Below, piece by piece: positions 6,412 through 7,075 of a DNA stretch of 7,075 nucleotides. A program made the translations under genes and the position numbers. This stretch comes from Rhodospirillales bacterium. GTDB taxonomy: Bacteria; Pseudomonadota; Alphaproteobacteria; Rhodospirillales; Magnetospirillaceae. Positions within the stretch are counted from its first letter, which is position 1. Every line of letters begins with the position of its first letter. The DNA is taken from contig JASHSH010000238.1 in NCBI GenBank assembly GCA_030040955.1, forward strand, positions 1 to 7,075. Direction: 5' to 3'. The notes below the pieces were generated by a model. That model was not told the origin of the DNA, ran no database searches, and saw only the letters and a program-made list of their open reading frames with translations.

Positions 6412-6428
6412 GAAGAGCATCGCTCTTC
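6412..6428. repeat. Perfect inverted repeat, 7-bp arms, 3-base loop
   Basis: GAAGAGC (6412-6418) and GCTCTTC (6422-6428) are exact reverse complements around ATC. It lies in the divergent region, 66 bases before the Kup start and 184 beyond the oxidoreductase start. It may be an operator or a short RNA hairpin in a leader. No run of T follows on either strand, so it does not look like an intrinsic terminator. Confidence 0.55.
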
Positions 6429-6430
6429 CC

Positions 6431-6465
6431 AGCCCGGCGCATTGCGCGCGCGGCCGCGCCGGGCT
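6431..6465. repeat. Perfect inverted repeat, 10-bp arms, upstream of kup
   Basis: AGCCCGGCGC (6431-6440) and GCGCCGGGCT (6456-6465) are exact reverse complements around a 15-base GC-rich loop. The pair begins two bases after the preceding inverted repeat and ends 28 bases before the TTG start of the transporter gene. As RNA this would be a very stable hairpin next to the ribosome site. As DNA it could be an operator or part of the promoter. TTAGCTATTCC directly after it is a weak -10 candidate. No T tract follows. Confidence 0.55.
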
Positions 6466-6483
6466 TAGCTATTCCGTACCGCC

Positions 6484-6491
6484 GGAGGGAG
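6484..6491 (+). promoter_or_regulatory. Ribosome binding site supporting a TTG start
   Basis: GGAGGGAG ends just before the TTG at 6494, with GGAGG five bases upstream. It decides for the TTG start over the first in-frame ATG at 6590, which would remove 32 residues and has no such site. Confidence 0.75.
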
Positions 6492-6493
6492 CC

Positions 6494-7075
6494 TTGTCCG
6501 ATTCCGCCAGCGCCGCCGCCAACCCGGCCAAGCCGGAATTCCCCGACCGCCCCGGCCACGCCTTCGCCGCCACCCTGCCGGCGCTGAGCATGTCCGCGCT
6601 CGGCATCGTGTTCGGCGATATCGGCACCAGCCCGCTCTATACGCTGAAGACCGTGCTCGACGTGACCGGCACGCCCGACGCGGAGGCCGCGCTGGGCTCG
6701 CTGTCGCTGATCGTCTGGACGCTGATCCTGATCACCTCGGTCAAATACGTGGCCGCGGCGATGCGGGTCGACAATGACGGCGAGGGCGGCATCCTCGCGC
6801 TGATGTCGCTGCTCGGCGTGAAGCGCCAGCACCGCCCGGCCATCGTCGCCTTCGGCCTGTTCGGCGCGGCGCTGATCTACGGCGACGGCGCGATCACTCC
6901 GGCGATCTCGGTGCTGTCCGCATTCGAGGGTCTCGACATCGCCACGCCCGCGCTCACGCATTATGTGCTGCCGGTCTCGGTGCTGGTGCTGGTGGCGCTG
7001 TTCGCGGTGCAGCCGCAGGGGACCGCGCGCATCGGCCGCGCCTTCGGACCGGTCATGCTGCTCTGGTTCGTGGTG
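6494..7075 (+). CDS. kup: Kup-type potassium uptake transporter (3' partial)
   Basis: First 194 residues of an inner-membrane K+ importer of the KUP/HAK/KT family, probably a K+/H+ symporter. The family usually exceeds 600 residues with about 12 membrane helices, so roughly a third is visible and the frame is still open at the window end. The TTG start is backed by GGAGGGAG. Residues 1-28 are a hydrophilic cytoplasmic tail (MSDSASAAANPAKPEFPDRP). The first membrane segment holds the family signature GIVFGDIGTSPLY (37-49), with the conserved aspartate D42. Next come a helix at about 68-90, the conserved loop NDGEGG (94-99), helices around 116-145 with YGDGAITPAISVLSA (129-143), and a helix at about 158-174. 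TARIGRAFGPVMLLWF (177-192) matches the following conserved block. It is transcribed divergently from the oxidoreductase gene across 265 bases, with two inverted repeats just upstream. No c-di-AMP riboswitch-like element was recognised. Confidence 0.95.
   Translation, partial: MSDSASAAANPAKPEFPDRPGHAFAATLPALSMSALGIVFGDIGTSPLYTLKTVLDVTGTPDAEAALGSLSLIVWTLILITSVKYVAAAMRVDNDGEGGILALMSLLGVKRQHRPAIVAFGLFGAALIYGDGAITPAISVLSAFEGLDIATPALTHYVLPVSVLVLVALFAVQPQGTARIGRAFGPVMLLWFVV

Noticed and set aside
6386..6416. TTGCCG ... TGAAGA as a kup promoter
   Set aside because: The spacer is 19 bases and the -10 match is poor, so it is not convincing.
6229..6420. N-terminal extension of the oxidoreductase by 64 codons
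   Set aside because: The frame is open, but it lacks a ribosome site, contains the likely promoter, and the added residues (G/P/R-rich) look non-coding. GAGGAAGG supports the start at 6228.
5183..6961. 592-codon minus-strand frame spanning the divergent region and the start of kup
   Set aside because: It runs antisense to kup and out of frame with the oxidoreductase gene. Composition is low-complexity R/G/A and no domain is visible.

Overview
The window looks like a piece of a high-GC alphaproteobacterial chromosome. Sampled 60-base lines in the flanks reach the 70s in percent G+C. The pointers to the clade are family-level resemblances recalled from memory (the cyclase layout, the very long flavin oxidoreductase, a Kup transporter), not a search, so the clade is likely but not proven.

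Layout. (1) Bases 3-1118, plus strand: the 3' part of a class III adenylate cyclase with a GAF-like sensory region, its start lying outside the window. (2) Bases 1184-1471, plus strand: a complete small helix-turn-helix protein of the COG3636 antitoxin-like type, with no toxin beside it. (3) Bases 1500-2730, plus strand: three short genes in DNA of visibly lower G+C (about 52-55% in sampled lines). They are a 147-residue protein with a possible HEPN-like R-x6-H motif, a 75-residue cysteine/histidine-rich protein, and a 163-residue GIY-YIG nuclease-like protein. Spacing is tight (58 and 9 bases), so they may be co-transcribed. This is the accessory part of the window. (4) Bases 2761-6228, minus strand: one very large gene (1155 residues). 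It joins an uncharacterised N-terminal region, an iron-sulfur plus FAD/NAD(P)H GltD/NfnB-like module, and a PyrK/NfnA-like ferredoxin-reductase module with its own terminal cysteine cluster. It converges on the accessory genes with only 30 bases between stops. (5) Bases 6229-6493: a divergent intergenic region with a candidate promoter for the oxidoreductase and two back-to-back perfect inverted repeats on the other side. (6) Bases 6494 to the end, plus strand: the first 194 residues of a Kup-type potassium transporter starting at TTG.

How the parts may work together. The flanking genes are housekeeping or metabolic: cAMP signalling, pyridine-nucleotide electron transfer and K+ uptake. They share no obvious pathway. 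The middle segment differs in composition and pairs a putative nuclease with a putative HEPN-like protein and a putative zinc-binding protein. A mobile or defence-type cassette is a reasonable hypothesis, but no integrase, attachment site or terminal repeat was seen. No tRNA, rRNA, CRISPR array or insertion sequence is visible.
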